A stretch of 64,000 bases of DNA from Planctomycetes bacterium syqfu (lineage in GTDB: Bacteria > Planctomycetota > Phycisphaerae > Phycisphaerales > Phycisphaeraceae): assembly GCA_020974905.1 (NCBI GenBank), contig CP087563.1:4898001-4962000 (forward strand). Direction: 5' to 3'. The position numbers and the translations under genes are program-made. How positions within the stretch are numbered: position 1 is the first letter of the stretch; the number at the start of each line of letters is the position of its first letter. Of this stretch, positions 26,001 to 34,449 are shown piece after piece. The notes under the pieces were generated by a model. The model was not told where the DNA came from, ran no database searches, and saw nothing but the letters and a program-made list of their open reading frames with translations.

Positions 26001-27519
26001 TTACCAGCGTGTGTGGGAACGGGATCGCCAGGACGGTCGCGTGGGTTATCGACTGGTTGAAACACTCCAGCGAAACAGTCAATTTGATCAGGCCCGCCAG
26101 GTACTCGAAAGGTTGGAAGATGCCATTGGCAAGTCCGCTACGTCATTACTGCTCAAGGCTCAGATTGCCCAGAACCAGAATCAGACCACCCAGGCAATGG
26201 ACTATTTGAATCAGGCAGTGGACATGACGCCGGATGATGCGATGGTTTACTACCAGCGTGCTTCGATGTTGCTGGCAGATACCAATTATGAAAACCAAGT
26301 GATCTCCGATTTGCGCAAGGTGTTGGAGCTTGACCCCAACTTCACGGCTGCTCATCGGATGCTCGCCCAGATTCATCTGCGTCATGACAGCTTCGATCAG
26401 GCCGTTAATGAATATGAGTCGGTGCTGGCGCAGAATCCCAATGACGTGAACACGCGTATTGAGTTGCTTCAGATGTATATCAATGCCAATGACCTGTTGG
26501 CAGCCAAGACTTTGTTATCGGATGCAACGCGTCGTCATCCGGATCAGGCGCGCTGGCCGCGTCTGCAGGCTGACATTGCCATCCGTGAACGCAATCACCG
26601 TCAGGCTGCCAAATATCTGCTTCAGGCATTCGAGCTTGAACCGCGTGTGAATGTACTCGCTGCGATGGGTCTGGAAATGATTCAGGCAGGTGCAGCAGGT
26701 ATGGCGATCACCAAAATCGAAGAAAACCCGCAAATGCTGGCCGATAACGTGCAATTGCGTGCGATTCTGGGACGTGCCCATTACAAGTTGGGCAAACGCG
26801 CCCAGGGCAAAGCCGAGTTCGTCGCCGCGTTGCGTGGCGCCAACTCGTTGGGCCAGGTCATTGATGTATGTGATCAACTCGTCGCGGTGGAGGGTGTTGA
26901 GTCTACGCAACAGATGCTCGAAGGCTTCACCGGCGCTAAGTCCGATATCTGGTTGCAGGTGGCTATTGCACGAACTTTGATCGGCGCGTCGAAATATCAA
27001 GAAGCGGTTAACCGTCTTAATCGGATCAAACCGCAGATCAGTGACAAAGAAAAATCGGAATTCAGTGGCCTGCTCTCACTGGCGCTTCACAATAGCGGCA
27101 AGTTTGAGGAAGCGGCCAGTGTTTACAAGCAGGTGCTTTCGGAGAATCCCGACAGCTTTGCAGCGTTGAATAATCTCGCTTATCTGCTTGCCACGAACTT
27201 GAACCGTCCCGCTGAGGCACTGCCTTATGCTCAGCGGGCCGCAGAGTCCGCTCCCAATGACCCGCAGGTGCTCGACACTCTGGGTTGGGTGCAGTTTCTG
27301 GCAGGGCATCAGGACGAAGCCGAGGCTACGTTACGCAGAAGTGTCCGTATACGACCCTTCACCGCCAACACGTATCACCTGGCTGAAGTCATGATCAAGG
27401 ACGGACAAACGCGTTATGCCACAGAATTACTGGACATGGCCCGACAGTTCGCCCAGCAAAGTGCCGATAAACAGATGTTAGACAAGGTAAACATTCGTCT
27501 CAAAGAAGTGACGCAATAA
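23053..27519 (+). CDS. Very large TPR-repeat protein of the exosortase/exopolysaccharide cluster
   Basis: A 1488-residue protein with one N-terminal membrane segment (residues 8-30, FVVGLSATLIIIIVGLVGVW) and then nearly continuous tetratricopeptide repeats to the end. Examples of the repeat are MLAQGQYAQAVDFYRKA, GRLELARGQTANAVVL and LALHNSGKFEEAASVYKQVL. Such long TPR proteins accompany exosortase and polysaccharide genes (PrsT/PEP-CTERM TPR type) and are thought to act as periplasmic or membrane scaffolds. It has a strong GGAGGA ribosome-binding site eight bases before the ATG. It is 65 bases behind the exosortase gene and 24 bases ahead of the chain-length gene, so all three are probably co-transcribed. 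Confidence 0.88.
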   Translation: MSGRVNTKFVVGLSATLIIIIVGLVGVWYTLVRTDPAEYIARADAMLAQGQYAQAVDFYRKARSGRPHSVELMLKQAQAMEQITVTDSRQARSAIGQLLELYKGVLDVDSRNDTAMRHLADIYMKIGRELGDLDAWDQLFKITNTAVLSDANNIVARQYRGIAQVNRMLAVNVSDRDVQTAWEDLEQAHQADLDDPDITHHMALWHVIQYKDMSSLAGNPIKASEHQKQAIALSDQLLAKYPDEPRIKVYKLRVLSEMRMRDEAQALAMQLEKQLSNDEASADLVLEVARQLASRASSTSRQVKMDETSLRRAEKLVDVSAKANPADLRLALLQGQILTVMGKYDEATSVFGDAAHKTYKALPLVAYQSAQLRRAAAVQYADLKLRQADGMEGASRDAALDDVEKLIEDMRAETGESAYVSMLTGKLHLTRGDWGKALKELDSASAQFNDRKPDILLLSASACAQLGELGAAVERLETLLKVRGDYLPARIELAKLQLRLSQPDQAKQQIDVIVREEGGQPSEQTQKLLAIYYAQTDQTDKAIAAYQQLDPANDLQVALSLARLQASHGQRQQAVNLLTQHFNKAPKNLSILRELVGIVDNAQALEPYFNNAQAAGADPNALVLLKSKLTDKSGMSAINAVNKIVNDIDDPFTRAMSQYTLNMRLGKEDLANVALREAASLKPDHPRVMEAMFVKAISDKNWDKAQELASKAKSNNADLADGSLFAGRLELARGQTANAVVLLTRGMKQRPVYSEGWRWLAEAQRAIGDTSAAIRSYQESIRQRPDNLRSFEGLADAYDAISRRDQALQTWRQVYQIAPGNRVYREKYLSYEQRQGDPNKALEVRMNIARTEPDDLGNLRGVAVLLAHLKQMDKARQVCQQLFAKDPSDRANYGAYAAVLAIDNQLDQARGVLDNYIKQKADQAEAEDYMLYARFLMSVGQTKQAYEQYRNAIKLDKTPDMQASRELADALFGDARFAQAAEIYQRVWERDRQDGRVGYRLVETLQRNSQFDQARQVLERLEDAIGKSATSLLLKAQIAQNQNQTTQAMDYLNQAVDMTPDDAMVYYQRASMLLADTNYENQVISDLRKVLELDPNFTAAHRMLAQIHLRHDSFDQAVNEYESVLAQNPNDVNTRIELLQMYINANDLLAAKTLLSDATRRHPDQARWPRLQADIAIRERNHRQAAKYLLQAFELEPRVNVLAAMGLEMIQAGAAGMAITKIEENPQMLADNVQLRAILGRAHYKLGKRAQGKAEFVAALRGANSLGQVIDVCDQLVAVEGVESTQQMLEGFTGAKSDIWLQVAIARTLIGASKYQEAVNRLNRIKPQISDKEKSEFSGLLSLALHNSGKFEEAASVYKQVLSENPDSFAALNNLAYLLATNLNRPAEALPYAQRAAESAPNDPQVLDTLGWVQFLAGHQDEAEATLRRSVRIRPFTANTYHLAEVMIKDGQTRYATELLDMARQFAQQSADKQMLDKVNIRLKEVTQ

Positions 27520-27543
27520 CCCATTGAGAGGGGGTTAGACCAT

Positions 27544-29868
27544 ATGACAGCCAATCCGTTAACACCACCATCATCCGTCGTGGCCGTGCAGGCACCCGCT
27601 GCCAGCGCAAACACGCGATTCACGCCACTGGACCCGATCCGTGTGCTTCAGCAGTATGCCTGGTTTCTTGCCGGTGTCCTGATCGTGAGCCTGTTCCTCG
27701 GCGGGGTGCTGTACGTCTTCTTCAAGACCACCAGCCCGCAGTACACCTCCGAAGCCCAATTGCTCGTCTCCGGTACGCTCAACAGTGCCTATGAAGAACC
27801 TTCCGTCGGTGGCTCGCTCAAGCAGCAGCGCCTTGACGTGTTGTCTGCGTTCATCAAGAACCAGGTCATCACCATCAAGTCCGATGAGGTGATTAACAAT
27901 GCTATGAAGAAATCGGAAGTACAGGACACCTCGTACTATCGCGATTACAAGAGTAACAAGGATGAAACCCTCCAGAAGGTCAAGTCACAGCTCTCAGTGG
28001 CTCAGATCGTCGGTTCAACGTTGATCCAGCTTAAACTCACCGGCTCCAATGCCAGTGACCTCCAGCCGATGCTCAATGCCATTGTCAGTGCGCACTTGGA
28101 TGCATATGACAACGCCAAACGCACCAACTCCTCTGACGTGCGTAAGGTCTTCGTGGAAGAACAGAAAAAAGCTGAAGACGAATTTATGCAGATTCAGCAG
28201 CAGCTTAAACTCTTCCGTGAAGAGCATGATCTGTCAACCCTCGAATCTGCCAATAACGAAGCGAACCTTACCTACAATCAGCTTGCTCAGCAGGCCTCGA
28301 CGATTGCTGTGAAGCTTCAGACTTCGCGTGAAATTTATCGTTCCCTCAAGAGTGCCCACGAAGAAGGTCGCATCGCCATCGGTCCGGATGAACTGGCCAA
28401 GGTCGAAGCCGATCCCGCCATTGCAACGCGTGATGAACGCATTCGTGGTCTTCGTGAAACGCTTGACGTTTACCGTCACCGTTTTGGTCCTGAACACCGC
28501 GCTGTGTTGGAACTCGAACGCACCATTGAAGCCATTCTTGTCGAACGCAAGAGCGAAGTGGATAACCTGCTCCGCGAGCGTCAGGCTGTGGCTTTGGACC
28601 AAGCTCAGAAGGCTGTCGCAGCTTTCGAAGGTCAGCTTGCTGGCATGGAACCTGCCTTGCAGGAAGCCCGCGCCAAGCTGCGTGATCTGACTGAAAAAAT
28701 GGCTGAGTATCACCTGATTGCTGACAAGGCCAAGAGTGCTTCATCACGTCGGGCCAAGGCTCAGAAACTGCTTGACGATATTCAGGTCAAGAACAGCCGT
28801 CCGGACAACCGTGGTGTCGAACCGTCACTGGCTGCCACCGCACCGCGTCTGACTTTCCCGACCATCTCGGGCATTGTGGTGACCGTGGTCATCCTCTGCG
28901 AAGGTCTTGCCCTGGTGTTCATCTTCGTCAAGGAACTTCTGGATCAGCGTATCAAGAGTCCGACGGACATCATGCTCATCCCGCACACCAAGGTGCTCGG
29001 CGTCATTCCCGACTCGGAATACGACGACGAAATTGGTGGCAACATGGAAAACCTGGTCCAACGCGATCCCACGGGTCTGGTTGCCGAAAGCTTCCGCCAG
29101 GTTCGCACGGGCATTCTCTCTGCAGTGCAGGGTTCGGGTCAGCGTGTGTTCATGATTGCCGGCCCGCAGCCTGACAGTGGTGTGAGTAGCATCGTCAACA
29201 ACCTTGCCCTGAGCCTGGCTCACGACAACCGCAAGGTGCTGGTCATCGACGCCAACTTCCGTCGCCCGGCATTGCACAAGATGTTCGGTGCCATGGGTAG
29301 CAGCGGCTTGGCTGAAGTGCTTCGTGGTAGCGCCACATTGGACAATGCCATCGTGCACATGGTCGATCCGACCGTCGATGTTCTGACGGCTGGCAGCTCG
29401 GCTTCGGCAGCACCGGAACTCTTTGAAAGTCGCACGTTCACGCAGATGCTCGATGAGTGTCGTCAGCGTTACGATGTGATTCTCATCGACACCCCGCCTG
29501 CACTGATCACCAGCGAAGCTCAGATCCTCAGCAAGCATGTCGACGGTATCGCCATCGTCGTCCGTGCCGCACGCGATCAGCGTGGCATGGTTGCCCGTAT
29601 GGTCCGCCAGTTGGAAGGCTCCAATGCGGTGATGCTCGGTGTGATCCTCAATGCCGTGCGTACCACTGCCGGCGGTTACTTCTCCAAGAACTTCAAGATG
29701 TTCCGCAAGTATCGTCGCGGTGCCAACGGCTCGCTGGATATGGAGCAGGACTTCCATACTGAGGAAGTCGACCGCGTGGTTCCTGAGAAGAAGGACAAGA
29801 AGTCGGAAGGCCGCTTTGATTCGCTTCGCGATGATGATGACGACGACAATCTGGGTCTGCCCAAGTAA
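27544..29868 (+). CDS. Wzz/Wzc-like polysaccharide co-polymerase with degenerate BY-kinase domain
   Basis: A 774-residue chain-length/co-polymerase protein. There is a membrane segment at about 40-62, a Wzz domain, a long coiled coil (about 200-410), and a second membrane segment near 440-465. A cytoplasmic ParA/BY-kinase-like domain follows (about 530-720). In that domain the Walker A loop reads GPQPDSGVSS, with Val in place of the essential Lys, and Walker A' reads VIDANFRRP with Asn for the second Asp; Walker B (ILIDTPP) is kept. The C-terminus is Lys/Asp-rich with no tyrosine cluster. Tyrosine autokinase activity is therefore doubtful and a structural role more likely. It is placed between the TPR gene and the initiating transferase, as in other exopolysaccharide operons. 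Confidence 0.88.
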   Translation: MTANPLTPPSSVVAVQAPAASANTRFTPLDPIRVLQQYAWFLAGVLIVSLFLGGVLYVFFKTTSPQYTSEAQLLVSGTLNSAYEEPSVGGSLKQQRLDVLSAFIKNQVITIKSDEVINNAMKKSEVQDTSYYRDYKSNKDETLQKVKSQLSVAQIVGSTLIQLKLTGSNASDLQPMLNAIVSAHLDAYDNAKRTNSSDVRKVFVEEQKKAEDEFMQIQQQLKLFREEHDLSTLESANNEANLTYNQLAQQASTIAVKLQTSREIYRSLKSAHEEGRIAIGPDELAKVEADPAIATRDERIRGLRETLDVYRHRFGPEHRAVLELERTIEAILVERKSEVDNLLRERQAVALDQAQKAVAAFEGQLAGMEPALQEARAKLRDLTEKMAEYHLIADKAKSASSRRAKAQKLLDDIQVKNSRPDNRGVEPSLAATAPRLTFPTISGIVVTVVILCEGLALVFIFVKELLDQRIKSPTDIMLIPHTKVLGVIPDSEYDDEIGGNMENLVQRDPTGLVAESFRQVRTGILSAVQGSGQRVFMIAGPQPDSGVSSIVNNLALSLAHDNRKVLVIDANFRRPALHKMFGAMGSSGLAEVLRGSATLDNAIVHMVDPTVDVLTAGSSASAAPELFESRTFTQMLDECRQRYDVILIDTPPALITSEAQILSKHVDGIAIVVRAARDQRGMVARMVRQLEGSNAVMLGVILNAVRTTAGGYFSKNFKMFRKYRRGANGSLDMEQDFHTEEVDRVVPEKKDKKSEGRFDSLRDDDDDDNLGLPK

Positions 29869-29981
29869 AACGGATTAAGTCGCTCCGATAACCGGACGAT
29901 GCAAACATTGAGATAACACTGTCATTGGGCAACTGGGGTTTGGACCTCTGAACTTCAAAAGCCCATGACACATAAAACATG

Positions 29982-30031
29982 TCGGGTCGTGGTTGGCCAG
30001 TTGAATCATCACCTGTCTGACCACGACCCGA
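29982..30031 (+). promoter_or_regulatory. Perfect 12-bp hairpin in the leader of the WecA-like gene
   Basis: Bases 29982-29993 are perfectly complementary to 30020-30031, with a 26-base loop. It ends about 15 bases before the GGAGG ribosome-binding site of the next gene and has no T-run, so it is not a simple terminator. It could be an RNA-stability element, an attenuator or a protein-binding palindrome. Confidence 0.5.
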
Positions 30032-30062
30032 ATCATTCCACCAGCCCTTGGAGGGGCGAAAG

Positions 30063-31472
30063 ATGGCAAGCGTGGTGCAGGACTTCCTGCATAGTATTTG
30101 GTTTGTGGCCACGACAGATGGCAAGGACACCATGACCGCCAGCAGTGTGTTGGCGCCGTACATGGCTGTGTTCTTCGTTGCCTTCTTTGTCAGCTTCATT
30201 GCCACACCGATCATGCGCTGGCTGGCCATCCGCAATGGTGTGGTCGATTGGCCGGACTTCAAACGTAAAGTACATCTCCAACCCGTCGCCTATCTCGGTG
30301 GCATTGCCATCTTCCTGGGTTGGTTAGCAGGGACGCTGATGTGTTTCGTTCTCGAGCCGCATGACCCGCGCGTCATCGAGCTTGGGATGACTCACGTTAA
30401 ATTCCCCTTTGCCATTGTCATCGGCGGTGCGGTCATTGCTTTGACCGGCGTCATTGATGACGTCTATGGTGTATCCCCGCGAGTGAAAATTGGTGGTCAA
30501 CTCTTTGCAGCAGCGGCCTTGGCGACACAGGATGTCGGCACGGAACTCGTTGCTGACACCTTCGTCTCACTGGGCATTGCTTTCCCGCATAGTGATATTG
30601 TTGCCTACATTCTCGGTGCGATCTTCATTGCCGTACTGGTGGTTGGCGGATGTAACTCCGTGAACCTGCTTGACGGGATGGACGGTCTTGCCAGCGGTGT
30701 GACGGCGATCGCGACGACGGGTTTCCTGGTGATCTCACTGATCGTAGCCATCGGCATGAGTAACCCTGGTGGTGACCCACCCGGCATTGATTTGATCACC
30801 TCACCGGTGCGTATTGTGATGTGTTTAGCGATACTCGGGACGTTGATGGGGTTCCTGCCGTACAACTTCAATCCCGCCAACATTTTTATGGGTGATGCCG
30901 GCTCATTGCTGCTGGGTTACCTGAGTGTGTCGACGATTCTGCTTCTGTCCCATGCACCGGGTCCCGGTCCTGCGTTGGTAATGGCAGCGTTGGTTGTCTT
31001 TGCCATGCCGTTTACCGATACCGTCCTGGCGATCACCCGTCGGAAGATGGCTGGTAAGCCCATTTTCAGCCCCGACAAAGCGCATCTGCATCATCAACTC
31101 CGCAAGTCCGGCCTGACAGTCAAGCAGACCGTGTTGGCGATGTATGCCCTGTGTCTTGGGTTTGCCACCATCGGCTGCATGATGGTGTTCCTGCGTTGGC
31201 GATATGTCCTTGCGATCTTTTTCGTGCTTTTCGCGTTCATTGCGGTGACAGCGATCAAGAGTGCCCAGAACAAGGTGATCCAGGCAACCATCGACCCGGG
31301 TTCGCGGAAGGATGACGAAATTCCCATCGACGTGCCTTTGGATGAGACCGGCCAGATCCCGCGCCGCGGTGCCAAGACGCACATGCCCAATGCTCAGCGT
31401 CCCACTGCATCGGTTGATGGCCGCAGTGATACCCACGCCCCGACCGCTTCAGATGTCATTGCTGACTCCTGA
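30063..31472 (+). CDS. WecA/TagO-like undecaprenyl-phosphate sugar-1-phosphate transferase
   Basis: A 469-residue polytopic member of the MraY/WecA family that loads the first sugar-1-phosphate (often GlcNAc-1-P) on undecaprenyl phosphate at the inner membrane, starting polysaccharide synthesis. About eleven hydrophobic helices are visible. Hallmarks are the DD pair in GVIDDVYGV, the catalytic NLLDGMDGLASG, FMGDAGS and the cytoplasmic His motif KAHLHHQLRKSG. The last 70 residues are a polar tail not needed for the family. ATG 30063 has GGAGG eight bases upstream. It is the last gene of the polysaccharide cluster and follows the co-polymerase gene by 194 bases. The sugar used cannot be deduced. 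Confidence 0.92.
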   Translation: MASVVQDFLHSIWFVATTDGKDTMTASSVLAPYMAVFFVAFFVSFIATPIMRWLAIRNGVVDWPDFKRKVHLQPVAYLGGIAIFLGWLAGTLMCFVLEPHDPRVIELGMTHVKFPFAIVIGGAVIALTGVIDDVYGVSPRVKIGGQLFAAAALATQDVGTELVADTFVSLGIAFPHSDIVAYILGAIFIAVLVVGGCNSVNLLDGMDGLASGVTAIATTGFLVISLIVAIGMSNPGGDPPGIDLITSPVRIVMCLAILGTLMGFLPYNFNPANIFMGDAGSLLLGYLSVSTILLLSHAPGPGPALVMAALVVFAMPFTDTVLAITRRKMAGKPIFSPDKAHLHHQLRKSGLTVKQTVLAMYALCLGFATIGCMMVFLRWRYVLAIFFVLFAFIAVTAIKSAQNKVIQATIDPGSRKDDEIPIDVPLDETGQIPRRGAKTHMPNAQRPTASVDGRSDTHAPTASDVIADS

Positions 31473-31853
31473 GCAGCCATTTCTTCGTTTCCATGATTGG
31501 TTCTGATGACGTTGTCATGGAGTGGTCAAATTTTTTGATCACAACCTGATGGCCCGGCACCGTCGTTTCCTTACACATTCCGACATTTCCGTTGCTGGAT
31601 GACAGTGTACTTGTCTTGCATTTTCTTGCGATTTGTGTTGATGAGTCATGCCAACAAACGTTTACTGATGGATGAAATAACAATTTAATCGTTGTGTATT
31701 GATAATTGAATACAGGATATTCATTAAGGCAACAATTGCTTATAACTCGTTGGTAGCAGATGTTTTTGAATACAATTTGGCAAGTTTTCATGTTGTTAAG
31801 GGTATTTGTGCAAAGTGTGCAAGCATGGACTTTTGCGCATGTTCATTTGTCGC
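31473..31853. other. AT-rich gene-free interval before the LacI-type gene
   Basis: About 380 bases without a gene. It includes an imperfect hairpin around 31520-31550 (GTGGTCAAA with TTGATCAC) that may end the polysaccharide transcript. It then turns strongly AT-rich towards the regulator gene. A small palindrome GAATA-n5-TATTC at about 31710-31724 could be an operator, but the support is weak. Confidence 0.4.
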
Positions 31854-31866
31854 TATGCTATGGATT
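31854..31866 (+). promoter_or_regulatory. -10-like element directly before the LacI-type gene
   Basis: TATGCT at 31854-31859 ends seven bases before ATG 31867. TTTTGC at 31831-31836 could be the -35 with 17 bases between. No Shine-Dalgarno is present. Confidence 0.4.
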
Positions 31867-32961
31867 ATGCCCAGAGTTACATTGAAGGATGTCGCACAGC
31901 AGGCCGGGTGTTCGCCGGGGGTGGTCTCCGCTGTGCTTAACAAGTCAAAAGGCAATATTGGTGTCGCCCAGGCCACGCGCGAGCGTGTTCTGGAAGTCGC
32001 CAAAGTGCTCAAATATCGCCCCAATCATGCTGCCCGAGCGTTGGCAAGACGGCGGACAATGACCCTCGGCCTGGCCTTTGCGCCGGGGATCACCGTCAAG
32101 GCCGGGGCGCTCTTCCAGATGCGCATGATCCAGGGAATCGAGACGGTTTGTCACGAGCACGGCTATGACATTCTGCTAGTCCAGGGCAATCAGAGTGACA
32201 GTGTTGAATCCGCTTTATTGCGACTGGCACCCGACCGTGTTGACGGGCTGATTATGATCCTCCGCAATCAGCTTAACGAACACTACATGGACATCGTCCA
32301 AGATCTCAAGCATGTGGTGAGTATCGGTCATACCATTGATGGGGACACCTATCCCGCCGTGCTCTATGACAACGACGGGGCGATGACGTTGGCGATTGAT
32401 CATCTCATTACCCAACAGGCTTCGCGGATTGGTTTTCTGGGGGAATGTCGCAGTCAACCGCATGGGGACAATCTTGCTCGTCGTAACGCGTTTCGCCAGA
32501 TTCTCATGGATCGGCAGATGACGGTCAATGACCAGTGGATTCACTGCCGGGACATGCGTGCTGATGTCAGCAGTCAACCCTGGGCCGGTGATGCATTCCG
32601 TGAAGGCTACTTTGGTGCCCGGTACATTTTCGAACACGCTGACACCAAACCTGATGCGCTGGTGGGGTACAACGATTTAGCCATTGCCGGCGCGTTGCGT
32701 TATCTCACCGAAGTTGGCTTCAAGTGTCCACAAGATTGCATGCTCATCGGTGTTGACGATTCAGAATTCTGCACCACCTCAACGCCGACGCTATCGACTA
32801 TCAGTCAACCGCTTGAAGCCATGGGGCAGCAGGCTGCAACCATGCTCCTGCAGATGATCGAACAGGAGGCCCAGAACTTCGAAGCCAGTCCCGTGACCAC
32901 ACAGGTCCTCGAACCCAAACTCATCGCAAGAGAGTCGACGGGCGTGGGGATGGTGATGTGA
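31867..32961 (+). CDS. LacI-family transcriptional regulator
   Basis: A 364-residue regulator. The N-terminal LacI HTH reads MPRVTLKDVAQQAGCSPGVV, followed by the hinge helix (KYRPNHAARALARRR). The rest is a periplasmic-binding-protein-like sugar-sensing domain (GLAFAPGI ... DGLIMIL ... PDALVGYNDLAIAGAL ... LSTISQPLEAMG). ATG 31867 puts the HTH at the very N-terminus, as in the family; the open frame upstream is AT-rich and not protein-like. It probably controls nearby glycan genes, the GH2 beta-galactosidase and sialate esterase, from which it is now separated by an AT-rich two-gene cassette (inference). The effector is unknown. Confidence 0.93.
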   Translation: MPRVTLKDVAQQAGCSPGVVSAVLNKSKGNIGVAQATRERVLEVAKVLKYRPNHAARALARRRTMTLGLAFAPGITVKAGALFQMRMIQGIETVCHEHGYDILLVQGNQSDSVESALLRLAPDRVDGLIMILRNQLNEHYMDIVQDLKHVVSIGHTIDGDTYPAVLYDNDGAMTLAIDHLITQQASRIGFLGECRSQPHGDNLARRNAFRQILMDRQMTVNDQWIHCRDMRADVSSQPWAGDAFREGYFGARYIFEHADTKPDALVGYNDLAIAGALRYLTEVGFKCPQDCMLIGVDDSEFCTTSTPTLSTISQPLEAMGQQAATMLLQMIEQEAQNFEASPVTTQVLEPKLIARESTGVGMVM

Positions 32962-33039
32962 GTGTGCTTGCTGTAATTATTTGATGTATGTAAGATTAAA
33001 ATCCAGACGTTTGATGCATAATTCTTGGGGGAGTCTGAT

Positions 33040-34449
33040 ATGTCTAATGATAACCATAGGCCATGCTTTGAAGTTCGCGATCCCATCTATGGGTTTGTTA
33101 AATTGAGCAAGGCCGAATGGGCTATTGTCAACTGTCCATCTTTTCAGCGGCTCCGCGATATTAGACAACTTGCAATGGGATATATGGTTTATCCTGGCGC
33201 GAACCATACTCGATTTGAGCATTCGATTGGTTGCCTGCATCTATCAACTTTAATGTTTGATGCACTTGTTGAGAGATGTAGTGATATTTTAGCCAGTGAA
33301 TTTCAATTATCATCCCAGTCAAATGGAGTTGGAAGGGCAAGGCAATTATTACGTTTGGCTGCATTATTGCATGATGTTGGCCATCCTCCTTTTTCACACA
33401 GTGGAGAAGAGTTGTTGCCTTTTAAAGAAGCAGATAATCCAGACGGTGGCCAATACACTCATGAAGATTTTTCCGCATTAATCATACAGAGGACTGAAAT
33501 TGCTAAAGAGATTGAGCACTATTTTGGTCCCAGTGGTATTACCGTGAATGAAGTGGTTGCAATTGCGACTGATTTTGGACAAATTGAAGGATTTAAATCC
33601 CGTGCGGACCATCAATTTTTACATGAATTACTTACTGGCGAATTAGGTAGTGACCGTATCGACTATTTACTTCGTGATGCATATCACTCAGGACAAAAAT
33701 CCGGAGAGTTTGATTATCGACGTCTCGTAAGTTCTGTTACTTTGGTTCCACCTTTGGAAGAGATTGAAGATGTTTTTCGAATTGGTTTTGATTCCGGGGG
33801 ATGGCTTGTTGCAGAACAAATGATTGTTTCTCGTTATTTGATGTACCAATCACTTTACTTTCATAAAACAAAGCGTATTTATGAAATCCATATGGAAGTT
33901 TTTATGAAGTATTGGGTACAGCAAGAAGGATATGGAAGCACCTTGCCTAGTGAATTGGTGAAATATTTATCAATTTCGGATAGTGATATTATTTCCGGCT
34001 TACATTCTGCATCGGTCAACGAATCTCATTTAGGACATGAGATTGCTAAGAGATTCCAAAAGCGTGGACATTTTCGTCTGGCCAAAGAAATCATTTTGGC
34101 TGATAATTTGCAATCGGGTACTTCATCAGATCGAAGATTGCCGTGTGTAACAAGATTTTCAAAATTAGCTCAAGATGTTAAGGAAAAGTTTGGTGATCAG
34201 GCTATAATATGTGATGCACCCAATCATTCTGCAACTAAGATTTTTGGTGATGCATCTAAAATTTTGGTCGCATTGGATGGGAAATCGCGATTTCTTGATG
34301 ATATATCAGAAATTGTTAAGGGGATGTCTTCTAAAATTTGGCGAGGCAGAATTTACTCGGATTCAGATCAAGTTTCCGATGTTAAGCAATGGTGTGAAGA
34401 TTGGCTTGTACAAGAGCCAACCACCAATTACACACAAGGAGGTGAATGA
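33040..34449 (+). CDS. HD-domain phosphohydrolase (SAMHD1/YwfO-like, COG1078 type)
   Basis: A 469-residue HD phosphohydrolase of the deoxynucleotide triphosphohydrolase-like group. Metal-binding residues are visible: His61 in HTRFEHSIG, the His111-Asp112 pair in LLHDVGHPPFSHSGEE with additional His115 and His120, and an Asp in GSDRIDYLLRD (residues 205-208). This is the SAMHD1/dGTPase-type arrangement, so hydrolysis of a nucleotide is the best guess; the substrate is unknown. GGGGGAG six bases before ATG 33040 fixes the start. The gene is much more AT-rich than its flanks and overlaps the following gene by one base, sharing a perfect Shine-Dalgarno. It is probably horizontally acquired. Roles could include nucleotide control, anti-phage defence or a toxin-antitoxin-like module. 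Confidence 0.85.
   Translation: MSNDNHRPCFEVRDPIYGFVKLSKAEWAIVNCPSFQRLRDIRQLAMGYMVYPGANHTRFEHSIGCLHLSTLMFDALVERCSDILASEFQLSSQSNGVGRARQLLRLAALLHDVGHPPFSHSGEELLPFKEADNPDGGQYTHEDFSALIIQRTEIAKEIEHYFGPSGITVNEVVAIATDFGQIEGFKSRADHQFLHELLTGELGSDRIDYLLRDAYHSGQKSGEFDYRRLVSSVTLVPPLEEIEDVFRIGFDSGGWLVAEQMIVSRYLMYQSLYFHKTKRIYEIHMEVFMKYWVQQEGYGSTLPSELVKYLSISDSDIISGLHSASVNESHLGHEIAKRFQKRGHFRLAKEIILADNLQSGTSSDRRLPCVTRFSKLAQDVKEKFGDQAIICDAPNHSATKIFGDASKILVALDGKSRFLDDISEIVKGMSSKIWRGRIYSDSDQVSDVKQWCEDWLVQEPTTNYTQGGE

Noticed and set aside
31699-31866. N-terminal extension of the LacI regulator by 56 codons.
   Set aside because: The LacI helix-turn-helix belongs at the extreme N-terminus and the extension is AT-rich, Cys-rich and not protein-like.
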